Of a stretch of DNA of 20,281 nucleotides, positions 7,674 to 14,229 are shown one piece after another. Below the pieces are notes generated by a model, which was given only the letters and a program-made list of their open reading frames with translations, was not told the origin of the DNA and ran no database searches. The stretch is taken from IMG/VR virus record IMGVR_UViG_3300021413_000002, positions 1 to 20,281 of that record, one strand, 5' to 3'. Every line of letters starts with the position of its first letter. Position 1 is the first letter of the stretch. The translations under genes and the position numbers were made by a program. The DNA comes from a virus.

Positions 7674-7741
7674 CCCTTGACCGTCCTTGACCGGGGGATG
7701 TGGCAGCGGCACCGTCCGGTCAAGGGTGGACGGTGCCGCTG
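7674..7741 (-). promoter_or_regulatory. hairpin with potential pseudoknot before the tail chaperone gene
   Basis: The 81-base gap between the gp10-like gene and the chaperone holds a perfect 14-bp inverted repeat (arms 7704-7717 and 7728-7741, cagcggcaccgtcc and its complement) around a ten-base loop. In the minus-strand RNA the loop reads ACCCUUGACC. Its CCCUUGACC is complementary over nine bases to GGUCAAGGG at 7674-7682, which overlaps the chaperone ribosome site, and it can alternatively pair with CCGGUCAAGG at 7685-7694. Translation control or transcript processing is possible. There is no T-run, so a plain intrinsic terminator is unlikely. Confidence 0.55.
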
Positions 7742-7747
7742 GACTAG

Positions 7748-8185
7748 CTAGGCGATCTTGCGGGCGATCGTGTCGAGCGCCTTCTTCAGTTCCTCGCGGA
7801 CCTTCGGCGCGCCGTCATGGATCGGCTTCGTGAACCAGTCCTTCGCCTTCGGGATCAACTGCCCCACCCACGTACCGGGCTCTCCGTACACCGGGTGGCG
7901 GACCGCTCCGTCGTTCGTCAGCCGCAACTGAGTGATGCCGCGGGCAACGATGTGGATTCCGCCGACCCGACGCTGGTGAGACATGCCCGCGGACGCGACG
8001 AGTGCGTTCAGTCCACCCCTGCGGGGCAGGTTCGCCGCAGCCGAACGTGTCGCTGCCCGCTCCAGAGGCGGCGCTGCGCGTTCGAGCGCGTCGTACAACT
8101 CAGGCTTGAGCTCACCCCGGGCTTTGCGGAGCCGGGCGGCGAGCTCGTTGAACTGCTCGGCACCCCGGACCTCGATGCTGGCCAC
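7748..8185 (-). CDS. HK97 gp10-like neck or head-tail protein
   Basis: This 145-aa basic protein begins MASIEVRGAEQFNELAARLRKAR and continues with a long helix (ELYDALERAAPPLERAATRSA). Its middle is beta-rich (VGGIHIVARGITQLRLTNDGAVRHPVYGEPGTWVGQ). The C-terminus is a Lys-rich helix (KVREELKKALDTIARKIA). The helix, then basic beta-sheet with a HPVYG motif, then helix layout is that of the HK97 gp10-like family, which works at the head-tail junction during tail joining. The start is GTG and overlaps the tube stop by one base (TAGTG), showing tight coupling. In many siphoviruses this gene precedes the tube gene, so lying after it is a small order change. Confidence 0.75.
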   Translation of the reverse strand: MASIEVRGAEQFNELAARLRKARGELKPELYDALERAAPPLERAATRSAAANLPRRGGLNALVASAGMSHQRRVGGIHIVARGITQLRLTNDGAVRHPVYGEPGTWVGQLIPKAKDWFTKPIHDGAPKVREELKKALDTIARKIA

Positions 8186-8607
8186 TAGGCGGTGGGGTAC
8201 GTCATGCCTGCGTTGCCGCTGTTCTTGAAGGTCGCGGTGGTCGCGGGCACGTCGCCGATGCTGGCGTCGAGGAACTTGTACTCGAACATCAGCGCCGTGG
8301 CCAGCAGTGCGGCCGGGTTGGTCGCTGAACGCGCCGCACTGGTCGGCCGGACCTCGACGGCCACCGGGGTAGTCGAAGCGATCAGCGGTGAGAGCGTCGC
8401 GTGAACCTTGGACGCGGCGAAGTCCTGCAGGAGGACGATGTCCATCGTCGCGTCACCGAGGCCCTTCAGCGAGGCCTTCGAGGTCGCGCCGAACGTGGTG
8501 GCGTCCTTGTCGTCACGGGAGTCGGTGACAGTAACTTGGTTGCCGTGGTCACTCAAAGTGACCCCGTTGATGATGATGAGGCAATCGACGAGCGTGAACG
8601 CGGCCAT
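8185..8607 (-). CDS. major tail (tube) protein
   Basis: This 140-aa protein is beta-rich throughout. It contains IIINGVTLSDHGNQVTVTDSRDDKDATTFGA, KGLGDATMDIVLLQDFAASKVHATL and a C-terminal strand pair ending TATFKNSGNAGMTYPTA. The pattern of a strand with SRD(D), then an FGA turn, GLGDAT, QDFAAG-type sequence and a final strand matches short tail tube proteins of actinobacterial siphoviruses. These stack as hexameric rings into the tail tube. It lies two genes before the chaperone and tape measure, as expected. AGGAG lies about nine bases before the ATG. Two hairpins sit just upstream, which may insulate this highly expressed gene. I am fairly sure of the tube assignment. Confidence 0.8.
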   Translation of the reverse strand: MAAFTLVDCLIIINGVTLSDHGNQVTVTDSRDDKDATTFGATSKASLKGLGDATMDIVLLQDFAASKVHATLSPLIASTTPVAVEVRPTSAARSATNPAALLATALMFEYKFLDASIGDVPATTATFKNSGNAGMTYPTA

Positions 8608-8658
8608 GAGTGTGGCTCCTGGAGTCTCGGGGGTGGGAACGGAAACCCCAGGCAGTGC

Positions 8659-8694
8659 GGAAGGCCCGGCGCGCCTGGGTGTGCCGGGCCTTCC
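8659..8694 (-). promoter_or_regulatory. 12-bp perfect hairpin upstream of the tube gene
   Basis: The arms ggaaggcccggc (8659-8670) and gccgggccttcc (8683-8694) are perfect complements around a 12-base loop in the 122-base gap between the 111-aa gene and the tube gene. The stem is very GC-rich and no T-run follows on the minus strand. It may be a transcript-stabilising or partial-termination element. Confidence 0.5.
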
Positions 8695-8696
8695 TT

Positions 8697-8717
8697 CCCT
8701 CGGGGATCAGCCGAGGG
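8697..8717 (-). promoter_or_regulatory. 7-bp hairpin after the 111-aa gene
   Basis: Arms ccctcgg (8697-8703) and ccgaggg (8711-8717) enclose a seven-base loop, 12 bases downstream of the stop of the preceding gene. With the larger hairpin at 8659-8694 it forms a tandem pair of stems before the tube gene. Confidence 0.4.
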
Positions 8718-8729
8718 TGTCTACGTGTG

Positions 8730-9065
8730 CTACTTCTTCTTGGCCGGTGCTTCCTCGGCGGGAGTCGCGTCCTGTACGGACACAGCGACGGGACCCGTCT
8801 TGGTAGCAGGGGCCTCGATGCGCTCAAGTTGGCCGCCGGCAATCAAGGCGCGCTCGGTCTCGACCCGCAGCGCGCCCATCCACTCGCCGTCCTGAGGACC
8901 GCCCGAGAAGTTGTCCGACAGCACCCTGTAGGCGCGCGGGACGATCTCCAGGTGTCCGCCGTCGATCGCGTCCTTCTCGTCCATGACAGACAAGGCGAGA
9001 CTGACCGCCGCGTCGCCATACTGCGACTTCGCGGCGACCGAGATCGGCATGTACGTGTTCGTCAT
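8730..9065 (-). CDS. hypothetical structural-region protein, 111 aa
   Basis: I do not recognise this protein. It starts MTNTYMPISVAAKSQYGDAA and has a helix (VSLALSVMDEKDAI), a central segment (LEIVPRAYRVLSDNFSGGPQDGEWM), a second helix (LRVETERALIAGGQLERIE) and a low-complexity Ala/Pro/Lys tail ending EEAPAKKK. There is no membrane segment. The frame is open ten codons further upstream, but the ATG at 9065 has GGGAGAG a few bases before it and lies 11 bases after the preceding stop, so I use it. The position between the tail terminator region and the tube suggests a neck or tail accessory protein; the flexible charged tail is typical of small phage scaffold or connector proteins. Confidence 0.7.
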   Translation of the reverse strand: MTNTYMPISVAAKSQYGDAAVSLALSVMDEKDAIDGGHLEIVPRAYRVLSDNFSGGPQDGEWMGALRVETERALIAGGQLERIEAPATKTGPVAVSVQDATPAEEAPAKKK

Positions 9066-9076
9066 CAGCTCTCCCA

Positions 9077-9424
9077 TCAGAAGCTCAGCGACCACAATTC
9101 GTACGTCACCGTTGGGGTGACGGAGTGGGTGATCGTCACCAGACCGGTGGCCGGGTTCACCTGCTCGGGGTGGATGATGTAGATCTGCGACGTGCCGTTC
9201 GCGACGACGTCCGTGATCAACCCGGCGGGGAGCGGGTTGCCCGCAGCGGTGGACCCGGCGTCGGAGATCGTCACCGTGTCGGATGCGGCGTTGCCGTTGT
9301 TGATCTTGAGGAGCGCGCCGCGCTGGCCGATGAGGGCCTGGGCGATCGTGTCCGTGGCTGTGACGACGGCAGTGGCTGTGACCGTGCCGCTGTTCGTCGG
9401 CGTGGTGGCGACGAGTGCGCCCAT
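9077..9424 (-). CDS. beta-rich small structural protein, 115 aa
   Basis: I cannot name this one. It is Thr/Val/Ala/Gly-rich and looks all-beta: GTVTATAVVTATDTIAQA, ALLKINNGNAASDTVTISDAGS, GLITDVVANGTSQIYIIHPEQV, GLVTITHSVTPTVTYELWSL. The alternating pattern, length and lack of charged helices resemble small phage decoration or tail-surface beta-sandwich proteins. It follows the tail terminator gene by 15 bases with a clear ribosome site (GAAGGAG). It could be a decoration protein, a tail-tube partner or a stabiliser; the sequence alone does not choose. Having several beta-sandwich proteins nearby (Ig-like domain, tube, this one) suggests a shared structural role in the virion. Confidence 0.7.
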   Translation of the reverse strand: MGALVATTPTNSGTVTATAVVTATDTIAQALIGQRGALLKINNGNAASDTVTISDAGSTAAGNPLPAGLITDVVANGTSQIYIIHPEQVNPATGLVTITHSVTPTVTYELWSLSF

Positions 9425-9439
9425 GGTTGCTCCTTCGAG

Positions 9440-9901
9440 TCAGATTTGGCCCTTGTAGGTGACCGTGAACACGATCCGGACTTTGCCGGCCTGCGATGTT
9501 TGGACCGGGGAGTACCGGTGGTCCGAGACGAACGAATCCATCACCAGACCGCCGAGTTGCGGGTCTTGACGGAGTGCGTCCTCAGCGGCCGACACGAACC
9601 CGTACGCACGCGCCCGGATCGCCGGAACGCCGGTATCGCCGCTCACGGACACGACCGCACAGGTGATCTGGCCGTCTTCGGACTTCACCCGCTGGAACGC
9701 CATCCGGGACTGCTGAGCGGTCGCGCCCTCGTTGAACTCGTCCGGGGTCGCGCCGTTGTACCCGACGAACAGCCAGTCGTTCGACGGGTCACTGTTCACT
9801 TGGGGGCCGTCGGCAACCTGCAACCCCGTGAGGGTCGTGGGCGTTAGCGCCGACCACATCGCCGTGAGGTAGAGGATCACCGCGTCTGTCTGGGCGCTCA
9901 C
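9440..9901 (-). CDS. tail terminator protein
   Basis: This 153-aa alpha/beta protein starts with a helix (TDAVILYLTAMWSAL), then a strand and glycine turn (LQVADGPQVNSDPSNDWLFVGYNG), and a central sheet (QITCAVVSVSGDTG). A helix follows (VSAAEDALRQDPQLGGLVMDS), then a final beta pair (YSPVQTSQAGKVRIVFTVTYKGQ). The DGP...DWLFVGY turn, the LRQDPQLGG helix end and the final VRIVFTVTY strand are typical of tail terminators in actinobacterial siphoviruses, which form the ring that ends tail growth and docks the tail to the head. The start is GTG and overlaps the connector stop by four bases (GTGA). The order connector then terminator is the usual one. Confidence 0.75.
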   Translation of the reverse strand: MSAQTDAVILYLTAMWSALTPTTLTGLQVADGPQVNSDPSNDWLFVGYNGATPDEFNEGATAQQSRMAFQRVKSEDGQITCAVVSVSGDTGVPAIRARAYGFVSAAEDALRQDPQLGGLVMDSFVSDHRYSPVQTSQAGKVRIVFTVTYKGQI

Positions 9902-10710
9902 CCGAAATCACCCACCGAGTCCGGGGCGAGCAGCGCGACCGCACGGTACGGCACCATGTGGCCCGAGCCCGTCACCACGTAGCCCGCATCGTCACCTTGG
10001 ATGCTGGGCAGGTTCCCGAGCTTCGTCTGCCATAGGTGCTGAACGATCAGGCCTGCCGCGAGGATCCAGTTGGCCTTCACGTACGACTGGCCCACCGTGT
10101 AGGTGATGTCCATGTCGTTGTAAGGGAAGATCCCGCCCGGGGTCTTGAAAGACACGATTCCGGTCGTCGCGTCGACGGTGATGGATGTCAGGGCGATCGG
10201 GGTCGACCCGTCAGAGACGAGAGTGAGACCGGTGATGGCCGTGACGTTCGTGTGCGGCAGGTGGATGTACTGGCGGTAGCGCATGTTGACCCGGCGCGTG
10301 AAAGTCCTGGGGACGATCGGCCCGACGTACGACTCGACGATCTCCGTCGCTGACTCGAGGTACCCGCGCAGTTCGTCGTCGGATGCCGTATTGGTGATCT
10401 TCAGCTGCGTCTTCGCGTCCGCCAGCGACAGGAGCGCCGTGGATGCGGTGTCGCGGACCTCGAACACGTCCTGGTAGGCGGTGCTCGGGGAGGTGGTGAC
10501 CGCACGCCACGAGTACCGGCCCTTGACGGACGGTACGTAGGTGACCCGGTACTGGCCCATCACAGCGGGCGGGTTCGATACAGCCGGGGTTGCGGTGGTG
10601 CCGTCCGGAAGCGTGACCGTCAGCACTGCAGTAGACGCGTTCACTGGGGCGCCCGTGGCGTCCACCACGTCCCATGCGATGCCGATGGAATCCGCGATGT
10701 CGTAAGGCAT
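9898..10710 (-). CDS. head-tail connector with N-terminal Ig-like domain
   Basis: This 270-aa protein has two parts. Residues about 8-88 form an Ig-like beta-sandwich: GIAWDVVDATGAPVNASTAV, then LTVTLPDG, MGQYRVTYVPSVKGRYSWRAV and YQDVFEVRD. From residue 93, LSLADAKTQLKITNTASDDELRGYLESATEIVESYVG is the N-terminal helical signature of gp6-like head-tail connectors. It is followed by a beta stretch (RRVNMRYRQYIHLP, ITGLTLVSDG) and a C-terminal helix (WILAAGLIVQHLWQTKL). Connectors of this kind form the ring under the portal. The usual gp6-like domain stands alone or nearly so; here an Ig-like module is fused in front, perhaps exposed on the neck. GGAGG lies just before the ATG and overlaps the previous stop. 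Confidence 0.82.
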   Translation of the reverse strand: MPYDIADSIGIAWDVVDATGAPVNASTAVLTVTLPDGTTATPAVSNPPAVMGQYRVTYVPSVKGRYSWRAVTTSPSTAYQDVFEVRDTASTALLSLADAKTQLKITNTASDDELRGYLESATEIVESYVGPIVPRTFTRRVNMRYRQYIHLPHTNVTAITGLTLVSDGSTPIALTSITVDATTGIVSFKTPGGIFPYNDMDITYTVGQSYVKANWILAAGLIVQHLWQTKLGNLPSIQGDDAGYVVTGSGHMVPYRAVALLAPDSVGDFG

Positions 10711-13224
10711 CTATCCTCCAGTCGCGTTAGGGACGGGCATTGCTCCGCGGGATGCGGAAGGTGTAGCCATCTGCGACCCAGCAGAACCTGCGGTGGGAAC
10801 GATCACAGGCCTTGCCGTTGGCACCGGCCCGGTTGCTGCGTGGGCTACGCCGAGTTGGGTCGAGTTGTTGACTCCGGCGGCGGCGATGAGCGTCGTGACA
10901 AGCAGCGCGGCTGTCCGCTGCAGATTCGCTGCTCCGGTCGCGCTGAGAGTCACCGTCACCGGAACTGTTGCCGCTGACGACTTCCCGACCACTCCGGAAG
11001 CAGTGACAGAAACAGTGACCGTGGGCGCTGCGGAGCCATTGAAGGCCGGTGAGCCGACATTGCCCGCTGCAGTGACCGTCGCCGTGACGGTGCGAACCGC
11101 TGCTCCCGAGACAAGCCCCGATGCCGTGACAGTCGCAGTGATCGTGGTTGTGGATCCGCCGCTGAGTCCGGCACCTGCCGGCGACGCCGTGATCGTAGAG
11201 GTGATGGTCAGGGAACTCTGCCCCTGGTAACTCGCGACACCGGCGGCCGTTGTGGCTGCGGTGACCGTGAGGGTCGCGCTCGTACTCTTGTCGACCGCCC
11301 CTGTGGCCGCCGATGTTGCCAAGGCCGACACGGAGGCGCTTCCCGTGACCGCGAGGTTGCCGGTAGCAATGACCGCGGCGGTGACAGCAAGGGTTGATCC
11401 GGATGATGTGCCGCCACCACTCGAGGCGGCGACAGTGGCGGTGATAGGAACCGACGCGCTGCTCGAGGTGGCGACGTTGCCAACGGCGGCGACAGTCGCG
11501 GTGACAGGCAGCACGGCTGTGCCTGAAGCCACCCCGGTGGCCGTTACTGCAGATGAGACCGCCAGAGCCGCAGAATTCGCACCTGATGTGAGGCCGGCCG
11601 CAGCGATGGTGGCCACTGCGTTCAGGGTCGAGCTCGCGGTCGCTGCTCCAGTAGTCAACAGTCCCGCTGTCGCTACCAGGGACGCGCCGGTCGAGGCCAC
11701 GGTCGAGCCTGTTGCGGTTACGTTCGCCGCGGCGGTTGGTGTGGAACCGCCCGTCCAGACGACCGAAGCGGACGCCGAGACGGTCGCGGTTGCTGCTACG
11801 GACGCTCCGCTGCTGACTGTGCCGCTTGCCGCGATCGTGGCCGTGCCCGTGAGGGAGGCGGACCCGTTGAAACTGCCACCTGTCGGCGCAAAGACCAGTG
11901 CGAGCTGCGCCCAGTCGCGCGAGGTACCGATGTTCGGGTTCCACGTCTGCACACTGGTACCCGTGACGAGCTTGGCGACACCATAGACGTCTTGGTTGCT
12001 GGCTGCGGTGGCGTTCGCCGAAGCGACCCGCGTCAACGTCACCCAGTTGCCGTCGGTGGTGTCGGTGTCCTGCGTGAACACGTCGGTCGCCGGGCCCTCG
12101 GCCGAGATCGCGCCGTAGAACAGTTGGCCCGCAGCAAGCGGGGTCCGGGCGATCGATGGGGTCGCGGATGACCCTGTGGCAGTGGTGGATGCGACCGCCA
12201 CCGGGGTGGTGCCGTCGATGCCGTACCACTCTTCGACGTTGATCGCCTTCGCAGGCGTCGTTGGGGAATGGTTGACCGTCAGGCTGTCGCCGTTGGTGTA
12301 GGTGTTCACGACCTTCGCGTAGGCGATGTAGGTCGTCGACCCGTCATTGGCCGCAGAGGCCGCAGTGCGGTTCGCAGGACCGACCACCGTCCACGTGTTC
12401 GACCGCGGATCGGTGATCGTGCAGGTCGGTGCGGCACCGCTCGTGCCCGCGTTGTCCAGCGCGATCCGGGCGATCAGGTAGTTCCCGGTCGAGATCGACC
12501 CCGCGGCAGCCATAGCGACCGCTGTAGAGGTCGCCGTGGTGGTGTTGGCGACCTGCCCGCGGTCCGCCTTCTTGCCGATCGCCGGGGGAGTGAAGGACGC
12601 CGGCCGGATCGAGATCAGGTTCCACGCCCACGCCGACGTCGCAGTACCGACGGCGTCGAAGTTCACCAGTTCGGGACCGGCCTTGGTCGTCTCGTTGGCT
12701 TTCCGTGCAGCCGTGTAGGCGATATCGACGCCGAAGATGTTCTCGGCGACATCAGTGCTGCTGGAGATACCGACATCCTGGAACTCGGCACCGCCGCCGA
12801 ACACCCAGCAGCCGTCCTGGCCAGTGGTGATCGTGCCGTTGAAGGCGTTGGCGGTCGTGTTACTGGTGTTCGTGGTGTCGACATACAGGGTCGCGTGCTG
12901 CCCTGTGACGACCCACACCTTCAGCCCGATGGAGGCGTAGGCGTTGGTGGTTGCATTGACCGTGCGCGCAGACCCGCCGCTCGCCCCGACGTCACAGGTG
13001 TACATCTGGATGACGCTTTGACCGGCCACGTTGTTGAACGGACCGGCCGTCGCGAAGGTCAAGCCGCTGCTGGTGACGGTGAAGGTCGGGGTACCGGAGA
13101 ACGATGTGCTCATCACCTGCAGCACCAGCAGCGAGCCGACCGGAGGCGTGAAACTCGCCGTTGTTACCGAGGTGGCCGCGAGCGCTACGAGCGGTGGAGT
13201 GGAGGTATCAATCGCGAGAGTCAC
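10711..13224 (-). CDS. large repeat-containing virion protein, putative head or neck fibre
   Basis: This 837-aa protein has no obvious named family. Residues 1-208 and about 215-448 look like two related beta-sandwich domains; each ends in a similar strand with a hydrophobic core (AWAWNLISIRPAS and DWAQLALVFAPTG). Residues about 454-788 are made of roughly 17 degenerate repeats of 17-23 residues with the consensus (S/A)(S/T)LxVTATVxAxGxV, rich in Ala, Thr, Val and Ser. The last 49 residues are Pro/Ala/Thr-rich. There is no signal peptide or membrane segment. The repeat length and alternation suggest a beta-stacked fibre. It sits between the capsid gene and the connector, so it may decorate the head or neck rather than the tail. 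The start is GTG with AAGGGGG before it. Confidence 0.75.
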   Translation of the reverse strand: MTLAIDTSTPPLVALAATSVTTASFTPPVGSLLVLQVMSTSFSGTPTFTVTSSGLTFATAGPFNNVAGQSVIQMYTCDVGASGGSARTVNATTNAYASIGLKVWVVTGQHATLYVDTTNTSNTTANAFNGTITTGQDGCWVFGGGAEFQDVGISSSTDVAENIFGVDIAYTAARKANETTKAGPELVNFDAVGTATSAWAWNLISIRPASFTPPAIGKKADRGQVANTTTATSTAVAMAAAGSISTGNYLIARIALDNAGTSGAAPTCTITDPRSNTWTVVGPANRTAASAANDGSTTYIAYAKVVNTYTNGDSLTVNHSPTTPAKAINVEEWYGIDGTTPVAVASTTATGSSATPSIARTPLAAGQLFYGAISAEGPATDVFTQDTDTTDGNWVTLTRVASANATAASNQDVYGVAKLVTGTSVQTWNPNIGTSRDWAQLALVFAPTGGSFNGSASLTGTATIAASGTVSSGASVAATATVSASASVVWTGGSTPTAAANVTATGSTVASTGASLVATAGLLTTGAATASSTLNAVATIAAAGLTSGANSAALAVSSAVTATGVASGTAVLPVTATVAAVGNVATSSSASVPITATVAASSGGGTSSGSTLAVTAAVIATGNLAVTGSASVSALATSAATGAVDKSTSATLTVTAATTAAGVASYQGQSSLTITSTITASPAGAGLSGGSTTTITATVTASGLVSGAAVRTVTATVTAAGNVGSPAFNGSAAPTVTVSVTASGVVGKSSAATVPVTVTLSATGAANLQRTAALLVTTLIAAAGVNNSTQLGVAHAATGPVPTARPVIVPTAGSAGSQMATPSASRGAMPVPNATGG
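10861..11865 (-). repeat. about 17 degenerate ~20-residue coding repeats
   Basis: Within the 837-aa protein, units such as GAAVRTVTATVTAAGNV, GSTLAVTAAVIATGNLAV and GTAVLPVTATVAAVGNV follow one another with little or no spacer over residues about 454-788. The DNA copies have drifted, so this is an old protein-level repeat rather than a fresh tandem duplication. Confidence 0.8.
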
Positions 13225-13259
13225 GACAACACCCCCTTACGGCCGGCGAATGGTGCGCG

Positions 13260-13649
13260 TCAGGCGGCGATCGGGGTGAGGCTGATACTGAGGCTCGTCA
13301 GGGAGAACGTGTTGGCCGAGGCCCACGCCTGCGACGCGGTGAGCGCTGCGGAGAACAGGAAGTTGCCGGCCGTGGTCGAGTCCCAGCAGGAGATGTGACT
13401 CAGGGTCTCCGACGTGCCGCCGTTCGTCCACGAACCCGACATCGAAGACATCGCCAGCGAACCGGCCGACGCCGTACCCCAGGTGACCGTCTTCCGGGTC
13501 GCGTCACCGACCGCAGCGGCAGTGGTCGCGGCCACTCCTGGGTCAGCGGTGTGCAGCTTGACCGCGACCAGCGCCGCAGTGTAGCTCGTGTTCTTCAGCG
13601 TCCCCAGCCACAGGTTCGCCAGGGTCGTCGCTGCCAGACCTACGGTCAT
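13260..13649 (-). CDS. tail-fibre-like beta-rich virion protein, 129 aa
   Basis: This protein matches a short family often labelled tail fibre protein in actinobacterial phages. It begins VGLAATTLANLWLGTLKNTS, then has ALVAVKLHTADPGVAAT, RKTVTWGTASAGSLAMSSM and LSHISCWDSTTAGNFLFSAAL, and ends in TFSLTSLSISLTPIAA. The LHTADPG turn, the VTWG strand and the SHISxWDSxTxGxFL strand are the recognisable parts; the fold is probably all-beta. It does not lie in the tail-tip region but directly before the 837-aa repeat protein, so it may be the base or partner of a head or neck fibre. A strong GGAGGA ribosome site overlaps the end of the 48-aa gene. Confidence 0.75.
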   Translation of the reverse strand: MTVGLAATTLANLWLGTLKNTSYTAALVAVKLHTADPGVAATTAAAVGDATRKTVTWGTASAGSLAMSSMSGSWTNGGTSETLSHISCWDSTTAGNFLFSAALTASQAWASANTFSLTSLSISLTPIAA

Positions 13650-13792
13650 GATTCCTCCTGCTGCGTGAGGGACCGGACCTGGTCCTCGGTGAGTTCGACT
13701 GTCTGATCGACCGGGATCTGCTCGACCAAGTTGCCGGCGGCGTCCCTGACTTCACCGGTCGCCTGGATCCGCAGCTCGTAGCGCTGCGCCAT
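13646..13792 (-). CDS. hypothetical 48-aa protein
   Basis: This small protein reads MAQRYELRIQATGEVRDAAG, then NLVEQIPVDQTVELTEDQVR and SLTQQEES. It is acidic, with a beta-hairpin-like N-terminus and a helical C-terminus, and has no membrane segment or cysteine. The ATG overlaps the stop of the 65-aa gene (TGATG), and the end overlaps the start of the 129-aa gene by four bases (ATGA), so it fits exactly between its neighbours in the operon. That tight fit is the main reason to believe it is real. I do not know its function; a small head-accessory role is likely from position. Confidence 0.65.
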   Translation of the reverse strand: MAQRYELRIQATGEVRDAAGNLVEQIPVDQTVELTEDQVRSLTQQEES

Positions 13793-13989
13793 CAGTCGGC
13801 GGACTTCCGGGTCTCGGCCTTCTTGGCCGGGACCGCCTTCTCGACGTTGTCCTCGACCACCGGCTCACCGATCCCGGAGGCGCACATGTCGGCACCGACG
13901 TTGTCCTCGACCTCGAGCACCTCACCGACCTCAGGCCAGTCCCGGCCGTTCAGGAGCCCGGTGGGGCGGTTGACGATACGAACCTTCAC
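13792..13989 (-). CDS. hypothetical 65-aa head-region protein
   Basis: This protein begins MKVRIVNRPTGLLNGRDWPEVGEVLEVED and ends in an Ala/Lys/Glu tail (EKAVPAKKAETRKSAD). The pattern of a short KVRI strand, WPEVGEVLEVED and a DMCASGIGEPV helix is common in small proteins encoded shortly after capsid genes in actinobacterial phages, where it is usually left unnamed. It looks like an SH3-like or small beta barrel with a disordered basic tail. The start is GTG and overlaps the previous stop by four bases (GTGA). I infer a head-assembly accessory role from position only. Confidence 0.7.
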   Translation of the reverse strand: MKVRIVNRPTGLLNGRDWPEVGEVLEVEDNVGADMCASGIGEPVVEDNVEKAVPAKKAETRKSAD

Positions 13990-14201
13990 AGTGATTCCAC
14001 CAGCCTCTCAACGGCAGCGTTCGCGTCAGCGAGGGTCGTGTAGTCGCCTTCAAGGCGGACCTCGCCGAGCGTGGGGTGGAGTCCGGCGACAGCCCAAACG
14101 GAGTCGGCGGTGATGTAGGACGGGTAGAGCCGAACGAAAGCCTCAACGTTGAAGAACGAACTCTGACCCGAAGTCCCGGCGTAGACCTTTGCCCAATGCA
14201 T
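13986..14201 (-). CDS. hypothetical 71-aa head-region protein
   Basis: I do not recognise this protein. From the ATG at 14201 it reads MHWAKVYAGTSGQSSFFNVE, AFVRLYPSYITADSVWAVAG and so on, and ends in a helix (TTLADANAAVERLVESL). It is mixed alpha/beta with several aromatic residues and no membrane segment. A TTG five codons upstream is also open, but GGAAGG seven bases before the ATG supports the shorter form. It lies between the glycosyltransferase and the 65-aa protein in an unbroken run of co-directional genes. No function can be read from the sequence. Confidence 0.65.
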   Translation of the reverse strand: MHWAKVYAGTSGQSSFFNVEAFVRLYPSYITADSVWAVAGLHPTLGEVRLEGDYTTLADANAAVERLVESL

Positions 14202-14229
14202 CGCAATGCCTTCCAATCGACCGTTCGTG

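Noticed and set aside
7704-7741. Classical intrinsic terminator after the gp10-like gene
   Set aside because: The stem is strong but no T-run follows on the minus strand, and the chaperone and tape measure downstream must be transcribed; a regulatory structure fits better.
10861-11865. Repeated DNA that might be read as a CRISPR-like or intergenic repeat array
   Set aside because: The periodicity is at the protein level, units vary in length and sequence, and there are no identical repeats with unique spacers.
10727-12229. A 500-codon minus-strand frame inside the 837-aa gene
   Set aside because: It is the shifted frame of the repeat region, full of Arg and His, and has no repeat pattern or start signal. 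The 837-aa frame has the meaningful protein repeats.
12268-13398. A 376-codon plus-strand open frame
   Set aside because: It is antisense to the 837-aa and 129-aa virion genes, Arg/Gly-rich, without a ribosome site or recognisable motif.
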